Below, one piece after another: positions 44,716-58,289 of a stretch of DNA of 64,000 nucleotides. Positions within the stretch are counted from its first letter, which is position 1, and the number at the start of each line of letters is the position of its first letter. The notes below the pieces were generated by a model, which was not told the DNA's origin, did not search any database, and was given only the letters and a program-made list of their open reading frames with translations. The stretch lies in the NCBI RefSeq assembly GCF_041296385.1, contig NC_091023.1:12028924-12092923 (forward strand). The letters are read 5' to 3'. The stretch is from Aphelocoma coerulescens (taxonomy: Eukaryota > Chordata > Aves > Passeriformes > Corvidae). The translations under genes and the position numbers were made by a program.

Positions 44716-44899
44716 TGATTAATTACCAATTACCAGTATCTTTTGATTTTACACAAATTTCTTCCTGTGATATGTAGACTCATGATGTACAGATCTCATG
44801 GATGAGCTCTGTCTGTGAGCTCATATTTTTCCTTCAAATAAGAGCTGTTTATTTACTTGGATTAAAAAAAATTGTAATGTTCATGTTGAATATGTGCAG

Positions 44900-44962
44900 G
44901 GCTTTGGCCCACTGGGAATTGATGACTTTCTAGATGCAATGGCTGTTCAAATGCTGGTTTTG
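44900..44962 (+). other. Possible 63-nt cassette exon in TRPC1 intron 11
   Basis: Bounded by AG (44898-44899) and a good donor gtatgt (44963). Twenty-one open codons (GFGPLGIDDFLDAMAVQMLV and one more Leu) are in phase with exons 11 and 12. It would insert between S6 (FQLIA) and the TRP-box exon (NHEDKEW). The upstream pyrimidine tract is poor, which weakens the case. Confidence 0.22.
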
Positions 44963-45236
44963 GTATGTGTGGTGCTTTGGCATTTGATCTGGGGTTATAC
45001 CTTCTGAATTTTATACTAGAGTATATAGTGAATTGTAGAAAGATGTACTTATTTTAAGTATTTAATATTAGAATATTCAAACAAACCTATTAAAATACTC
45101 TGTAATCTATCTATTAAAATGCTATATAACCAAAGTTAAATAATGGTCAGTTTTTCCGGTATGAGAAAATTAAACTTAAAAAATAACCTGTTAATATTTC
45201 TGCTTCTTTTCTCTGTTAATGTTTCTGATGTCTTAG

Positions 45237-45485
<249 letters not shown>

Positions 45486-46241
45486 TAAAATGAAGTAGCA
45501 GATTGCTGCATGAAACTGCCTGTCATAAGATGAATGCTACTAAGATAAATAGAAGCTACAGAATAATGTGTGTCACATCCAAGATAAATAAGTGTTACCT
45601 ATTTCTTCTTAAGTAAGGTTCTATTAACTTTCTGGTGTGGGAATTTCAACCCACTTCCCTCCAACCCCCAGTTTCCCCAGAAATAGTTGGAAAAAAATGC
45701 TTGGATTGAATGAAAATACGTAAAAACCTCAAGGAAGTATGTGCTAATCTCAAAAATGGTGAGGTTAGAATATTCTTTGGAGAAGGTAATTGATTTTAAA
45801 CATATTACAGAAGTGTCAATAAATAACCAAAAAAGATCACTGAAGCCTCTCATTGTTGGGGAAGGGATTTTTTATTTGTTTATTTTATAAACTTTTTTTT
45901 GTACCCTGCAATTTTGCATACTAATTTTGCATCTTCTTGCTGATGAAAATAGCATTAAATAAACAAATTTAAACACTTTATGGAATTTGCACTGAGAGAC
46001 ATTCAGGGTTATGGAACTCTTAATTGCTCACAGAACAATTACCAAGCCAGGTAGATAAAAATTTTCAGTTTTTTTGGTACAGCAGATTATAATTTAATTT
46101 GAATTTTGTGGACATTTTATAGGCATTGTATATTTGTGCACATCAGGATGTATTTATAAAATTGCTTTGTTATTTTGTTCACATTTCTTCTCTCTATAAT
46201 TGTATACAGGCTTTAGGGCTCAAAAATCACTTGCATAGTAA

Positions 46242-46490
<249 letters not shown>

Positions 46491-48200
46491 GGCCTAAGTT
46501 TTAAACAAAAGGTGTGTGCTTTTAGATATCATAGGTGGAAGTGTTGACCTAATTCTTTTGCCAGATCGTATAGACAAGAAGATTATTGCACAAAAATACA
46601 TTTGAAAATGCGTTTGCATGAGTTGCAGCTCGGTGCCCAAGATGTCAAAATGAATGCAAAAACAGATACACTAATTTTCTTAACCTCTTAATCTTGGTGT
46701 GTATATAAAATTTGTATATAGGAGTTTTCTAAATGTTCCTCAGACTGTCTGTGGCTGTCAGATGTCAGAGCTTCATAACTAGCACAACGTGTTTCTTTCT
46801 TCTACTTTTGCTGTTTGTTCTTTTTTGATACTTGTTGTTCAAGTTGTGGGAGAAGACAGACTTTTTAAAATAAAAATCCAGCCTGTTTATTTTTAGTAGA
46901 AAAGTCAGATAAAGAATAATAGAAAATTTCCAGCACAGTTGGAAATTATGTATGACTGTAGGTTACAGTGCACATGAAGACTGTATGGCTCTGAAAGAGG
47001 CAGTTCTAGTTTTGTATGTTAACACTGACTGTAAACTAACATTTATAGAATACAGCAAATCAAATCATCAAGACTTTTCACTTTTGTGGGAACATTGAAA
47101 TTTTGAACACAAAACAGACCATTTCTTGAATGTTTATGGTTATGTGTAAGACAATCAAACCCTGCTTGGATTTTTCAGCAGTGCCTCAATAGTACATTTT
47201 AATATACATGTTAGGATTGAGAACAGAATTTTAAAACCAACCTGTGAACATTACATGTTTAGTATCTTGGGTTTTTAACATCTAGATAAATTATTTGAAT
47301 TATTAAAATCTGTGATTTCATAAAAATGAGGTGGAGCACATGAGTGCTATTGGTTGCAGTGCTGAACAATTCCTGTGAACTCCACTTCTCCTGTGTTCTC
47401 CACTTCTTCCCGTGAGGTCATTGAGTCTTGTCATTGGACAGATGTACTTTAGAAGTGTCTGCTTGACACAGATTTTACATATCCTACATTTAAATTTTTC
47501 TTTTTTCCTGTTTTTTAGCAGAATTGTTGCCAAGCTAGACTTTTTTTTTGTGTCAGGAAAACTGTGTTTTGTGAAAATAGTTTATTTGACTTCGCTTACA
47601 ATGGACAGTAAGGGCTTTGTGGATTTTCTGTGCTAGAGGGTCCTATATGGCTTTATATGCTTGTATATAATTCAAGCTGACAAACTGTAATTGAGAAATG
47701 TGAGATTCCCCTATTTTTAATTACAAAGTAAGTATATTCATGACAGCTAAAGGATTGATTAACAGTTTTAGTATTATGATGGTGCTCTTCTGAAATGGTC
47801 ATATGTCCGGAAGGCGCAGGTAGCCATTGAGGTCTTTGATTGCAGTTGATTTTGGGAGATTGACAGAGTGGGAGCTTACGTGAATGTTTACTTTTTTGAA
47901 GGAATTCTTATAAAACTCTTTCTTGTAAAGGTGATATATTTTCCATACTATGAAATTATGTATTTCTGAACTAGGTTTTAATACTCTGCTTCCAGAAGTG
48001 TTAGAGTATAGAGGGATTCTGATATGTGTCGGCTTTTCATGGGAATAGGAAGTTAACCTCCTGGTTGAAAGCAAAGAGGATCAGTGAGTTTTGTATTTGG
48101 ACTGAGATCTCGTGTTTGAATAATGCACCAACATAAAAACTATGTGCTGTGTATGTTATGTATATTCAAGAAAGGAAGCAAATAAAAGCTCTTTGAAAAA
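46491..48200 (+). other. TRPC1: TRPC1 3'UTR
   Basis: About 1.7 kb of AT-rich, non-coding sequence. AATAAA occurs at 46869-46874 (a possible early site) and at 48181-48186, followed within 25-45 nt by a GT-rich stretch (atggttgtatt), a good cleavage context. The distal signal is taken as the main end. Confidence 0.65.
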
Positions 48201-50562
48201 TATGGTTGTATTAATATTGGTCATATTGCAAACACATTATATCAGTTACCACATCGAAAGTATTTTCTTTGTCATGCTGAGGTAGTAAGTTTAAGGAAGA
48301 TAGGTGGTGTTAATGTGTTACTGCCTTTTTCCTTCTGGACCCCTCCTGTTTGGTTCATTGAAATGGCTTCATGCAGTGCCATGAAGTGATGCTGGTTCCA
48401 GACCAGCTGGGTTAGATCCTAGATGCCCTGTCAGCTGTTTGGCACTGGGATGGTTAGTTGTGGGAACCTGGGGATGTTGAGAGTATGAATGAAGGAGCTA
48501 ATGGAGCTATTTCTGAGTGCTTTTCATACATTGAGCAGAGTCACTCAGAGCTACCTTGCTCATTGTCTTGTGGCACTGCATTCTACTACAGTGTAGATGT
48601 CCTTAGGAAGAATTGTACTTCAAAGCTCTTGGGGGTTTGGATTCGAACTGGGATTTCTGGAGTTTTTACTTGTCACTGAAACACAAACCTGTAGAATGAC
48701 AGAGACAGAAAGAAGTTTGTTCCCTGCCCTACCTTAGTTATATGACACTTTGCATCTCTGTTTTATTTGAAAGTCGTTGTAGTCTTCCTCTCTACTTGGC
48801 TACTAATCAGTACTGAGTGCTTTGTACTCTGTACTCAATTTTGTCTTATCATTTAGATTTTCCTAGTTCACGTATGTTAAATATGCTATTGCTTTCTCAT
48901 TTGGCAGTTTAGTACTGGCTGTTCCAAGGTCTCCCTTATGCACATTCACAGAATAGTTCTGGACAGGCACAGAAACAAAATTTTACATACTAAAAAGTTT
49001 GGAGAAGCTGGAGTTGGCTATAGGATTCAGAGCTTCCTTGTACAATTTTAGTGCAAGTCATTAAAGGACTGAGTAGAGTTTTTGAGACAACTGGAAAAGG
49101 TTGATTTTTCTTCCCTTTCATGTTAATGTCTGTTTTGTCTTAGACCTAACTTTGCCTTGATAAATGAAAAATTGAGATGAAAATATTCATACCTGCATTT
49201 GGAGCAGGAAGGTCAAATCAGTGATTGCTGGAAGTCACCTTACTTTATGCTCTTGTTAAACTATGGTCTTGATTGTTATTTCAATAGAAATTATTTCAGA
49301 AATCGTGTTGTTGGTTGTTTGGTTGCAAGTTGGATTTTAAATGTTTGAAGTTTACAGTCAGTACAAACTGCATTTAAATCTTGTAACAGTTGTTACCTGT
49401 GCTTTGTAACCAGCTCTTACTTGAGAAAACTGGCACTGCTCCGTGTTCCTCTGTTCCCTGTTTCAGGCCTACTGCTACCAGTGCATTGATCTGGGAAAGG
49501 AACTGGTCTAAAGGGAGCATTGAGAAGAGCAGGCAGGAGCTTTCCCTACCTTCCATTTGGTAGATGATGAATAAGCTGCCAGACCTTTCTTGCCTCACTG
49601 AAAAAAGCTGCGTGACAGATGGGCATGTCATCATAAATAAAAATAGATGGTTGTAGTTCAAGACAGCTCCAAGCATGATTTCCACATTGCTTTTCCCCAG
49701 GCTGCTTCCAAGAAATGCAGAGAGCACTGTGCATAAAATCCCTTAATCTGCATAGGAATTAATGCTGGAAAATTAAAATTCTGATTTAAAAGTTCTAAAA
49801 TTACAAAACTACATCTGCTTTGCAAACAAGTGTTGCTGTTGGTTCCACAGAGAAATGCTGTTTGGTTTGGTCAGTCAGGCAATGCAATCTTTGAAGTGTG
49901 GCTGAAGCACTGAGCTGCTAGATGTGAGCTGCCAGCACAGCCTCTTTGTACCTCTGTGCCCCCCTCTGATCCTTTTGTTCCCAGCCCAGCTACCCATAAA
50001 GTCTTTGGAGGAGAGGCTGCTGTGCTGCCGAGCTGCACTGTGCAGTGCCTCTTGGCAATGCATGTGAGAATCCATCAATGAAGAGAATAGTAATCTGCAT
50101 TCCACTGCTGGAATAAGTGATGGGTACTTCCAGTAGGGACTGTGTATTTCATTAGTTTCCTGCCCACGGCCACAGATTATCCAAAGAGCTCTGGCCTGGT
50201 ATTTATATACAAGGAAAACAAATACTTCAAGGGATCTTAGATTCTATATGCACCTTACCACTTAATAAAACAGAACTTAATAGGGACAATTACTAACTAG
50301 ATAGTGATCAGAGGAGAAAAGCATGGTGCTGTTTTACAGTTGTCTAATTCTTTGAAGAGTTCCTTTTCAGATCAATGATTCACTGACTTCCGTGTAAGGA
50401 AAATCAGACCCTTAATCAGCAAGGAAGTGTAGTGTCAGTTCTAATGTGCAAGACCCAAACCATCAAAAGCATGTAAATGATAAAATACCAGTTTCTTTGT
50501 TTAGCTTCCCCACTTTATAAATAATGAATAACTAGTTGGTGTATGAATTAATCTAAAAATAT
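48201..50562. other. Intergenic gap between TRPC1 and PCOLCE2
   Basis: The two genes converge tail to tail across about 2.4 kb. Only chance frames occur (up to 117 codons, minus, 49374-49727), none with protein-like features. A moderately GC-richer patch at about 49880-50105 was not identified. No RNA gene seen. Confidence 0.6.
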
Positions 50563-50963
50563 TTTATTAAACACTGATAATAATGCAGAAATCCATGTAA
50601 TAAAACGTTAGAGAAAAAGCTAAGTTAAACTGAGTTACTATAAATATTGCACTTGGAATTCTTACTTTATGTACAAAACTCCTTTAAAAATTGGACAGTT
50701 ATAAATTAACATCTTCCAAGTAACTGGAATTTGTATGTTTGAGATCAGATGACTGTGCTGCAGATCTTCAGCTTTCAGACTTAGGAGGGTCTGTTCTCAT
50801 CTTGTACAGGTAATGAATTTCACTTTGTGCCAGGTGTGCTTAGGTGGATGGGAGGGAAGGAAGGGTCAGTGTGGTCTTACTGTTGGCAGTCAGTTGCACT
50901 TCCATGACTTAAGCTAAGTTAAAATGATTTTTCATGACAGATGATAGAGTGCAGATGCAGAGT
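50563..50963 (-). other. PCOLCE2: PCOLCE2 3'UTR
   Basis: About 400 nt without coding capacity. A minus-strand AATAAA lies at 50563-50568 (tttatt on the plus strand) and is taken as the poly(A) signal; a longer 3'UTR is possible. Confidence 0.55.
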
Positions 50964-51100
50964 TCAATTTTGACATGTTTTGTTTTTCAAGGCATTTAGC
51001 ATCTTTGAGTTCTTAGTCTTAAAACTCATGACAAAGCTGTTGGGAAAGACTTTTCCTCTACCATCTTCTTCTACCTGGCCCATGATGATGTAGTTTAAAC
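50964..51100 (-). CDS. PCOLCE2: PCOLCE2 last coding exon (stop codon)
   Basis: Acceptor tctctcttgtag. It codes GLNYIIMGQVEEDGRGKVFP, then NSFVMSFKTKNSKMLNALKN and KTCQN, stop TGA at 50966-50964. Human ends at ...NKQC; here the tail reads NKTCQN. It is two residues longer and forms an NKT N-glycosylation sequon next to the last cysteine. Confidence 0.95.
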
Positions 51101-52695
51101 CTACAAGAGAGAGAAAAGGATTACAAGACAGAAATCTGGGGCATCATTTGGTAAGTATAGCTCTTTACCTGTGGTTTCTGTTCATTTGCACTGTTTGTTA
51201 CCAATGCCTTCTAACATTTTTTCCTTCCAACCTGCAGAATGTACTCCCTTACCCATCTTTGCCATGCTTGTTACACCACAAACTACAGTTACATAAAAAT
51301 CAAGCAGATACACAACTAAGTGTCTACTACATAATTAATTATATATAGGGGATAGTTTTTAAATGTAGACTGTCACACTAGAAGTGTCTATAAACACTGA
51401 GTAACCTAACCACTGTCACCCAGAGTGGAATGTGTCTTACTAATTTTGAATATTTTCACACTTGCTCAGTGTGAAAGCTTGTGGGTTAATGCCCCTAAGT
51501 GATAATGCATTTAAATCTTTTCATTCCCTTTCTCTCTCCAAAGATGTAAATATTGTCTAGATATATACAGAAGCATTCAGGCAAGGTGGTATGAGTAGTA
51601 AGACCTGGCTTTGGAGAATCCAATTGGATCTGTGTATTTTTATGCCTTAGAAGGGTTGAGGATTTGCAAGGTCTTGGGTTGGAACAAATATAAAGGGATA
51701 TAAACAGACAAATTCAGATATTAAGTAACAACTATTAAATAATTTATTGAAATTTAGGATGAGAAACGGAAGTGTGTGGTTTGGAGCCAGAAGTCTGCCT
51801 AAAAGGAGAGTTTGTTCCACCAAGGACATTACTATGTTTCCCAATGTGTAGTTTTCAGATAACTAAAGGCAAAAGCTAATTTCTGATAATGATTTTTCAC
51901 TTTGTTACTGCCCACTATGAATTAATATGCTTAAGCACTGGTAGTATCTAGAATGATATCAGAGTTTTTTTGATGCTTATTAAATTGACTGTTTCCTGCT
52001 GTAGCTCCATTTACAGTCTCATGTTCTACCTGTTTACTTATGAGGCAGAGCTAAAAATGGTTTTATTTTTTAGTTAGTTACTTCAATGAAAAATACTCGT
52101 AATATTTCTTGTAACACCTTTGCCACAATTAACTGGAATTTATGTTGGTTGGTCTCTATATAATACTGTTTAAAGTAGCTTTTAGCAGTACTGGCTGTTT
52201 ACAGATAAAAGGTGGGCTTAATGCTTCAAGTATTCCTACAGTAAAGCTGTAAATATGTTCAGGAGATACACAACAGTGGAACTTGTTGATTTCTCCCATT
52301 TCCTGTGAGATACTGCTCTTCTAGGTTTAGCAGGCTGTTGTCTTTCCCTTCTAAATAACTGTATATGAAAACTAGCTCCAAAATACACACATATAAAAAC
52401 AAAGTCTATCTCAGCTTCATTTGAGAGACCCAAATCAGATTTTACTTTTCATCACATGGCTTTTAAAGAAAAAATGTTTTTCAAACTCCTTTGATCTAAG
52501 TGAGCCTAATTCTTTTTCAGTAAAACAGAAAAATGCAAAAAAACCCTGGTTATTTTAAATTGATTGTAATACTAACTGCTGATTATAGAAAAAACTGCTG
52601 TAATTTTATTGATTTTTGTGGCCATATTTCAAATAGTAGTTTTTATAACTGTTACCTTTTATAAACACACAAAGCAGTTATTACTGTGTACTTAC

Positions 52696-52863
52696 CTCTC
52701 CTGATGAGAGGGCACTGCTTACACACAACAAGAATCTTGGCACTCATATTCTTGCCAGCTTGCTGGATTGCTAAATTTCCCTCCTTATATACATTAATGA
52801 TGGATATTGTTGCATGCAGACTGCCAGCCCGCGTTACTGCTGTGATTACCATTCCAGTTATTA
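52696..52863 (-). CDS. PCOLCE2: PCOLCE2 exon, NTR core
   Basis: Acceptor tcttttcttccag, donor gtaagt. It codes VITGMVITAVTRAGSLHATI, then SIINVYKEGNLAIQQAGKNM and VVCKQCPLIRR. Typical NTR beta-barrel sequence; the VVCKQCP cysteines are conserved. Ends one base into a Gly codon. Confidence 0.96.
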
Positions 52864-54867
52864 CTGGAAGAAAAGACATTTGATGTATTTGGTACATTTT
52901 TATTATTTTTACACATAAATTTTGAGGCATCATAAAAACTTATTAAGTATATTAGTCCCTAATAAGGAAACAAACAGTACTGGGAACATTTACTAAAAAT
53001 ATGAGTATCACTGCTAATAACTAACTCACTACTGTCAAATTTTGGTGGCACCAAATATGAAATTGTTCTACAATGTGTCAGTCTCTTGCAAGCCCAATTC
53101 CCAATTTGATTTCAGTTAAACAATACAATTTGATACTACTTTTAATGAGTCATTTTCAAATAGTGGAGAAGTTGAATTGAAACTCTTCTAGCCAAAATCT
53201 GAATTCCCAGCTCTCTGACACTCCCAGGTGAGTAGCAGGGAATAGTTAACACCTTAAGAACTAGAGTTTGATCTGTCTGAAGCCTGATACAAACTTGCTT
53301 ATTTAATCTGAATGTAGTTACAGATTAGACCATTGTATCTCCCAAAGACCTCTCAGTATGAAAATCAAGATACTTTCTTTTCCCTAGGATGACTAAATTA
53401 ACTTGTAAGCCATCTTTATTTATCAAAAGGAAATAGTAATTGGTATTAACAATTTGGTTTCTTCTCAGGTCATCTTTTTAAACCAGATATTACATCCTAG
53501 GATAAATTAGATCTTCAATTATCAAGTATGTACAGCCAGATTTATTTTACAAAACTGCATAATTCACATTTTGGGATTTTGTAAATTTTTGCATTATCTC
53601 TCTTTAATGCAGACCTTTTAATTAAATAGAATGTTCAATCATGAGAGAATTGTGGATGTTAAAGTGCTGGGTTTTGCAGCTATATTTCTAAAAACAATAA
53701 AATGAAATGCATGATGAAAGAGGAATAGTTATTATTTTCTAAAATCACGAAGTCTGCAAATAAACTTAGAATAAATCATATTCTATGAATGACAGACTTC
53801 CTATTCTTACTTTAGGATATGCTTGCATTCACAGTAGCATATAAAATATTTTTACTTTCACTTCTGTCATGGAAAAGACTGAAAAATGTCAAGTATTTGA
53901 CGGAAGGTGGGAGAGGAGAATATGATTTATTACTGTGATGCTAGAGGAAAGAAACAAGCTTTATACGGTATCATTTACCATAAGCCACAAGAGCTGAGGT
54001 GTGGTCAGTAAGAGGAGATCATTTATGGTTTTGGTTTTTTCCCTGTTTCTTTTTGTGTTGGACCAGCCTGCACCAGTTGCAGATTAAAAGAGGCTGGTGG
54101 TCAGGGTGGGAAGGGGCTGCCCTGAGTCCATCCTGACTCAGGGTACAGCCACAGCCCTCCACTGCTGCTTGGGCAACATCAGGCAAAGCTGCCCTCATAT
54201 TCCTCAGACAGATTTCCTCAAATCTCATGGGATTAGCAGTGCAGTAACAGAGTCACATTAAAACAAACAAAGGGTGGTGGCAGGGAGTTTTCCCATCAAA
54301 TTGCCAGGCATGTTATAGAGGATTAAAAAAAGCTTCCAGTATTAATATGGGAAAATACCCTGACACATAACTGAATAGATCAGCAGTGACAACAGCCATC
54401 CTAACACACAGCAGACACCATTTTTCCTGATTGATTTATGTCTGTGTACAGATAGCAGTGCTTAAAAGCTTCATTCCTTCTAGTTTCTTTTCAAAGTATT
54501 TTGGAAATCTGTACACTGAATTGTGGAACAGTCAGCAGGTACAGCATAACATGTATTGGCTGGTTACAGAAAATGGACATGACAATACAGTAATTGAATC
54601 GATGAATCCTGCAGTTCTCTTACATTGCCATTTGCTTTTCAGATTGAGAAAATATGTTTGTCTCAGATATCTGTGCAGTGCCTATTTCAGAGTATCACCA
54701 AGAATGTACTGAATGAAACACAGATAGTAATGTCAGATACATACATGAGGTGGTGTAAAAATACAGCCTATATATTAATGTTAACTCAGAACTACATCTG
54801 GTAAAATTTCCTTGAGTCTAAAAACACAGTGAAAATGAATTACTAAAAAGGAACTTTGCTCCCTTAC

Positions 54868-54951
54868 CAAAGTTGCTTGAACAATAATTGCTTTCCAGAG
54901 TCCCACTCCTTTTACACTTCTGCTGGCACAGGGCAACTGTAGGTTTCACAA
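54868..54951 (-). CDS. PCOLCE2: PCOLCE2 exon, start of NTR domain
   Basis: Acceptor gctcttcaaaaag, donor gtaagg. It codes 28 residues, (I)VKPTVALCQQKCKRSGTLES, then NYCSSNF. It carries the first NTR cysteines. The acceptor tract is purine-interrupted (caaaaag) yet both phases fit, so the border is accepted. Confidence 0.93.
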
Positions 54952-57900
54952 CTTTTTGAAGAGCAAAAAGTAAATTGAAATTGAAATGAAGCATTTCATA
55001 CAAATGCAAAGCACTATGTTTAAAAAAAGACAAGAAGAAAGATGAATAATCCTGATGTATACATGAACTAGACCTGGCATTTCATGGGATGAACACCACA
55101 GTAGCAATACGCCTTTTCTCTGCTGTCACCTTCATTCATCCCCTTTTCAGGTGTCTCAGCTGTGTCTGTTCTAGTGACCTGAGAGAATGGGATGTTACAC
55201 AAGATTTGCATAAACCTGTAACTCACTGCTGTTGCCATCCAGCCCTAGTAGAACACTTGAAGTATCACAACATGATATTACAGTAACGCTTCCGAGGGAG
55301 GAGGTGGCCTTTTATTGGAAATTACTGCACTGTGGTGAAAGGGATCAGAGTTCAAATTCCTGACTTTTTCCCACAAATTTTTCACATAGCTTCATGTCAG
55401 GTAGTGCTGCATAGTTTTTCTTCATGACAATTTGAAACACAATGTTTGAAGTATGTATTTAACATTAGGGTTTGACATTTCCTTTCTGAAATGGAATGCT
55501 TTTTTTATAAACAACTGAATACACTTGGCATCTTTTTCCTGCTTGGGTGGATGTTCATCGTCTCTGTATGTCATTCTATGTAACATGTTGGGATGCAGTA
55601 CTTTGAGGCTTTTATGTCCTTTTCAAATTTGTTTGGAACTGGTCAGTGACATAGTTGTTGGAAACATGGAGGTGACACTGACAGATTTAAAAAAACCCAC
55701 CGATCCCTATATAGCCCTAATTTCCAAGAAAAACTAAACTAGTTATGACAAGTATTTTTGCAGTTTACTTTTTTTTAGAATGGAGAATTTTGCGAATGTT
55801 TTATTCAGCCTATATTTTTTGAAAAAGAACTTCTGACTAATTTTCAATCAGTAATTTATACTTTTATACTTGTACTTCTTTTTAATTGAATTGAGTCTTT
55901 ATATAATTTTCCAAGTTTCTAAGAATGAACCAAATTATATCAAAATTACTTTGTTTTTAGTGCAATGACCATGACTGTTAGAAGATCTGCACTTCTCATC
56001 ATTTTGCCTTTCAAATCCAAAGTTTAAAGGTTGGGCTTCATATTTTTTTATTTATTGGGTTGGTTTGTTTCTTTTTAAAGAACAAGTTACTGTGTCAATG
56101 GTACAGGTTGGACAAGTGCTTCCTATCTCAATGCTACACAAAGCACACCAAAATTTAAGAATTTAATGTTCCTTGAGTGTTTCAAGTTAGTGTCCATAGT
56201 AGGAGGGTAGGAAATCCAGCAGGTAGATGAGTTCCTGGCACATGCCGGCATGGTAGCTGCTAAAAATTTATTGAGGTGCTCTGATTTTTCTAAATTTAAA
56301 ACTGGGATTATGCATTACAAAATACTCGTTTGGTCCTTTTAGGGCACTTTTTTTTATTTCTTCTGCTTTTTTAAAAAATTTTTTTTAGTTTAATAAATTT
56401 TGCTTGGTGACCAGCTTTGCTATGGTTTTTCAGTAGAGGCTGTCTCTGTTTGTAAGGTACTTCAGCAAAACGTGAACTGGAGAAGAACTGAAATAAAAGT
56501 TCAGTTGTCTACCACTTCTCATGTAGCCACACTGACAGGAAAATGCATGACTTGATCCAATGATATAAGGAAGTCAATTACCTCACCACAGGTATTGGAT
56601 TAATTTTCATTACTTTTACAAATGTATTTATAGCATTTATTTATTTCTGCAAGTACTAGTATTTTTATGTTACATAAAGATTGATGTAATTCTTGAAAGA
56701 GCCTACTAAAGTTTAATATTTTATTCATGCCTGGAGTTCTGTGCAAGTTTAAACAGATCTGATTTGCAAGATAATAAGCTGAGTTTATTTGAACTGGACA
56801 CTTTGGAATGCCAATAATTGCTCAGAAATGTAACTAAACTGTAGAGGTTTGGTTTGCTTTGGTTTGTTTTGAAGATCAGAAATGCCTACCCTGTGCAAAA
56901 CTGATCAGACCTTGAAAGGACTTCTTATTTCCATCTGCCTGACACGTCTTTTTGAACGCCTTCCCTCTGTTGTCCTCTCTCAGATGAATCTGCATGTTTT
57001 TATTTTCTAACACTGATGTTGTCATGAAAATTGATTTGAAGTTAATTGGTACAGTTCACCTCTCTTGGCTGAACACAGCACAGGGTTATTGACAGCCTGG
57101 GTAACTTGAGACCAAGTGTTTGAACCAACAACTTTGTTAAGAAGTGCTTTAGAGTGAAAAAGAACTGAATTATTTAGAGTCACATAATAATGATTTACAG
57201 GTCATTATGGTTTCATTTTTATAATGTTTATTTTAATCTATTTTAAATACCTTCATTAGCAGTATTTAAGCACCACAGCTTCTTGGTTTCCTGCTGACAA
57301 GCCATCACTGCCCTGACTTTTGATGTGTTTTAAGTACAAATCGGGTTATGTCTTGGAAAAACATCATAAATAATTTGTTTTTCTCCTATAATTGTATCTG
57401 AAATCTCTCACATTCAGGTTATAAAAATTCTAAGAGTTTATCCCCTCAGTATCTCAGTAATGAGGTATTTTTGGCAATACCTTCAGAAAAATCCAACTCT
57501 GATCTTTCATACATACCGTCTAGTCTTAAATATAAAAGGAGACTTATTTTTAGTGAGACATATTTCTCTGTAAGTTCCAATCCCTGAATATTTTCAAATA
57601 AAAATTATTCTTGGAGAGTGTCATATTGACAGGGTGTTGACAGAACCTGAAGAGGGCTCAGGTGGCTTCCATACCAATTCTGCTTGATCTTAATAACTAT
57701 ATGAAGAAAAATACAGTAAGATTTTTACATATCAACTTGTATAGGAGAAAGAGTTCCTTTAAATAAAACTATTTCCTGAAATATTCGGAACTTCTTATTC
57801 AAATGAAATTTGCTTATCCATTCTTCTACGGAATGTGTTAGTTAACTGTCCAAAATTGAGAAGAGACAGGAAAATTTTCTCAGGTTGAGTAAGTTACTTT

Positions 57901-57953
57901 TATGCTGAACTCTTGCCTGGATAGATTTCATTTCAATATGTTAAGTAGATTGT

Positions 57954-57990
57954 CCCTTGAGTATATTACAGTACTCCCTTGAGTATATTA
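57954..57990 (+). repeat. 15-bp direct repeat
   Basis: The 15-mer cccttgagtatatta occurs at 57954-57968 and again at 57976-57990, seven bases apart. A local tandem duplication is the simplest reading. Confidence 0.85.
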
Positions 57991-58134
57991 ATTTTAATTA
58001 ATTCCTTCAACATTTGAAATACTAACAAACCATAAACCTGTAAATTTTAGTTTATTTTCTATTTTGTATTTCTGTAACTCTCTCCTGGAATAATTAATTT
58101 TTCTAAGAAATGAAATAAAGCCAGTAAGACTTAC

Positions 58135-58289
58135 TTGAGGTAGCAGGGACTGTTGTGGTTGTAGGCGGAACTGTAGTTGTGGGTAACTTTTTTGGTCTAA
58201 ATTTATAATGGCCAATAAAACCATCAGCTGTTAAGCTTAAATCAGATAAAAACTGAACAAGCAACTCATTTTTCTCAGACAGAATAGGC
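58135..58289 (-). CDS. PCOLCE2: PCOLCE2 exon, CUB2 end and Thr-rich linker
   Basis: Acceptor ttttctattttag, donor gtaagt. It codes [20 protein letters not shown], then [15 protein letters not shown] closing CUB2, and a linker [16 protein letters not shown] likely to carry O-glycans. The linker is the least conserved part against human. Confidence 0.95.

Noticed and set aside
49374..49727. 117-codon minus frame between TRPC1 and PCOLCE2
   Set aside because: No protein-like composition, no codon bias against the background and no promoter or splice context; judged chance.
53770..53795. CR1-like terminal octamer (attctatgaat)
   Set aside because: A single short match with no CR1 body next to it on either strand.
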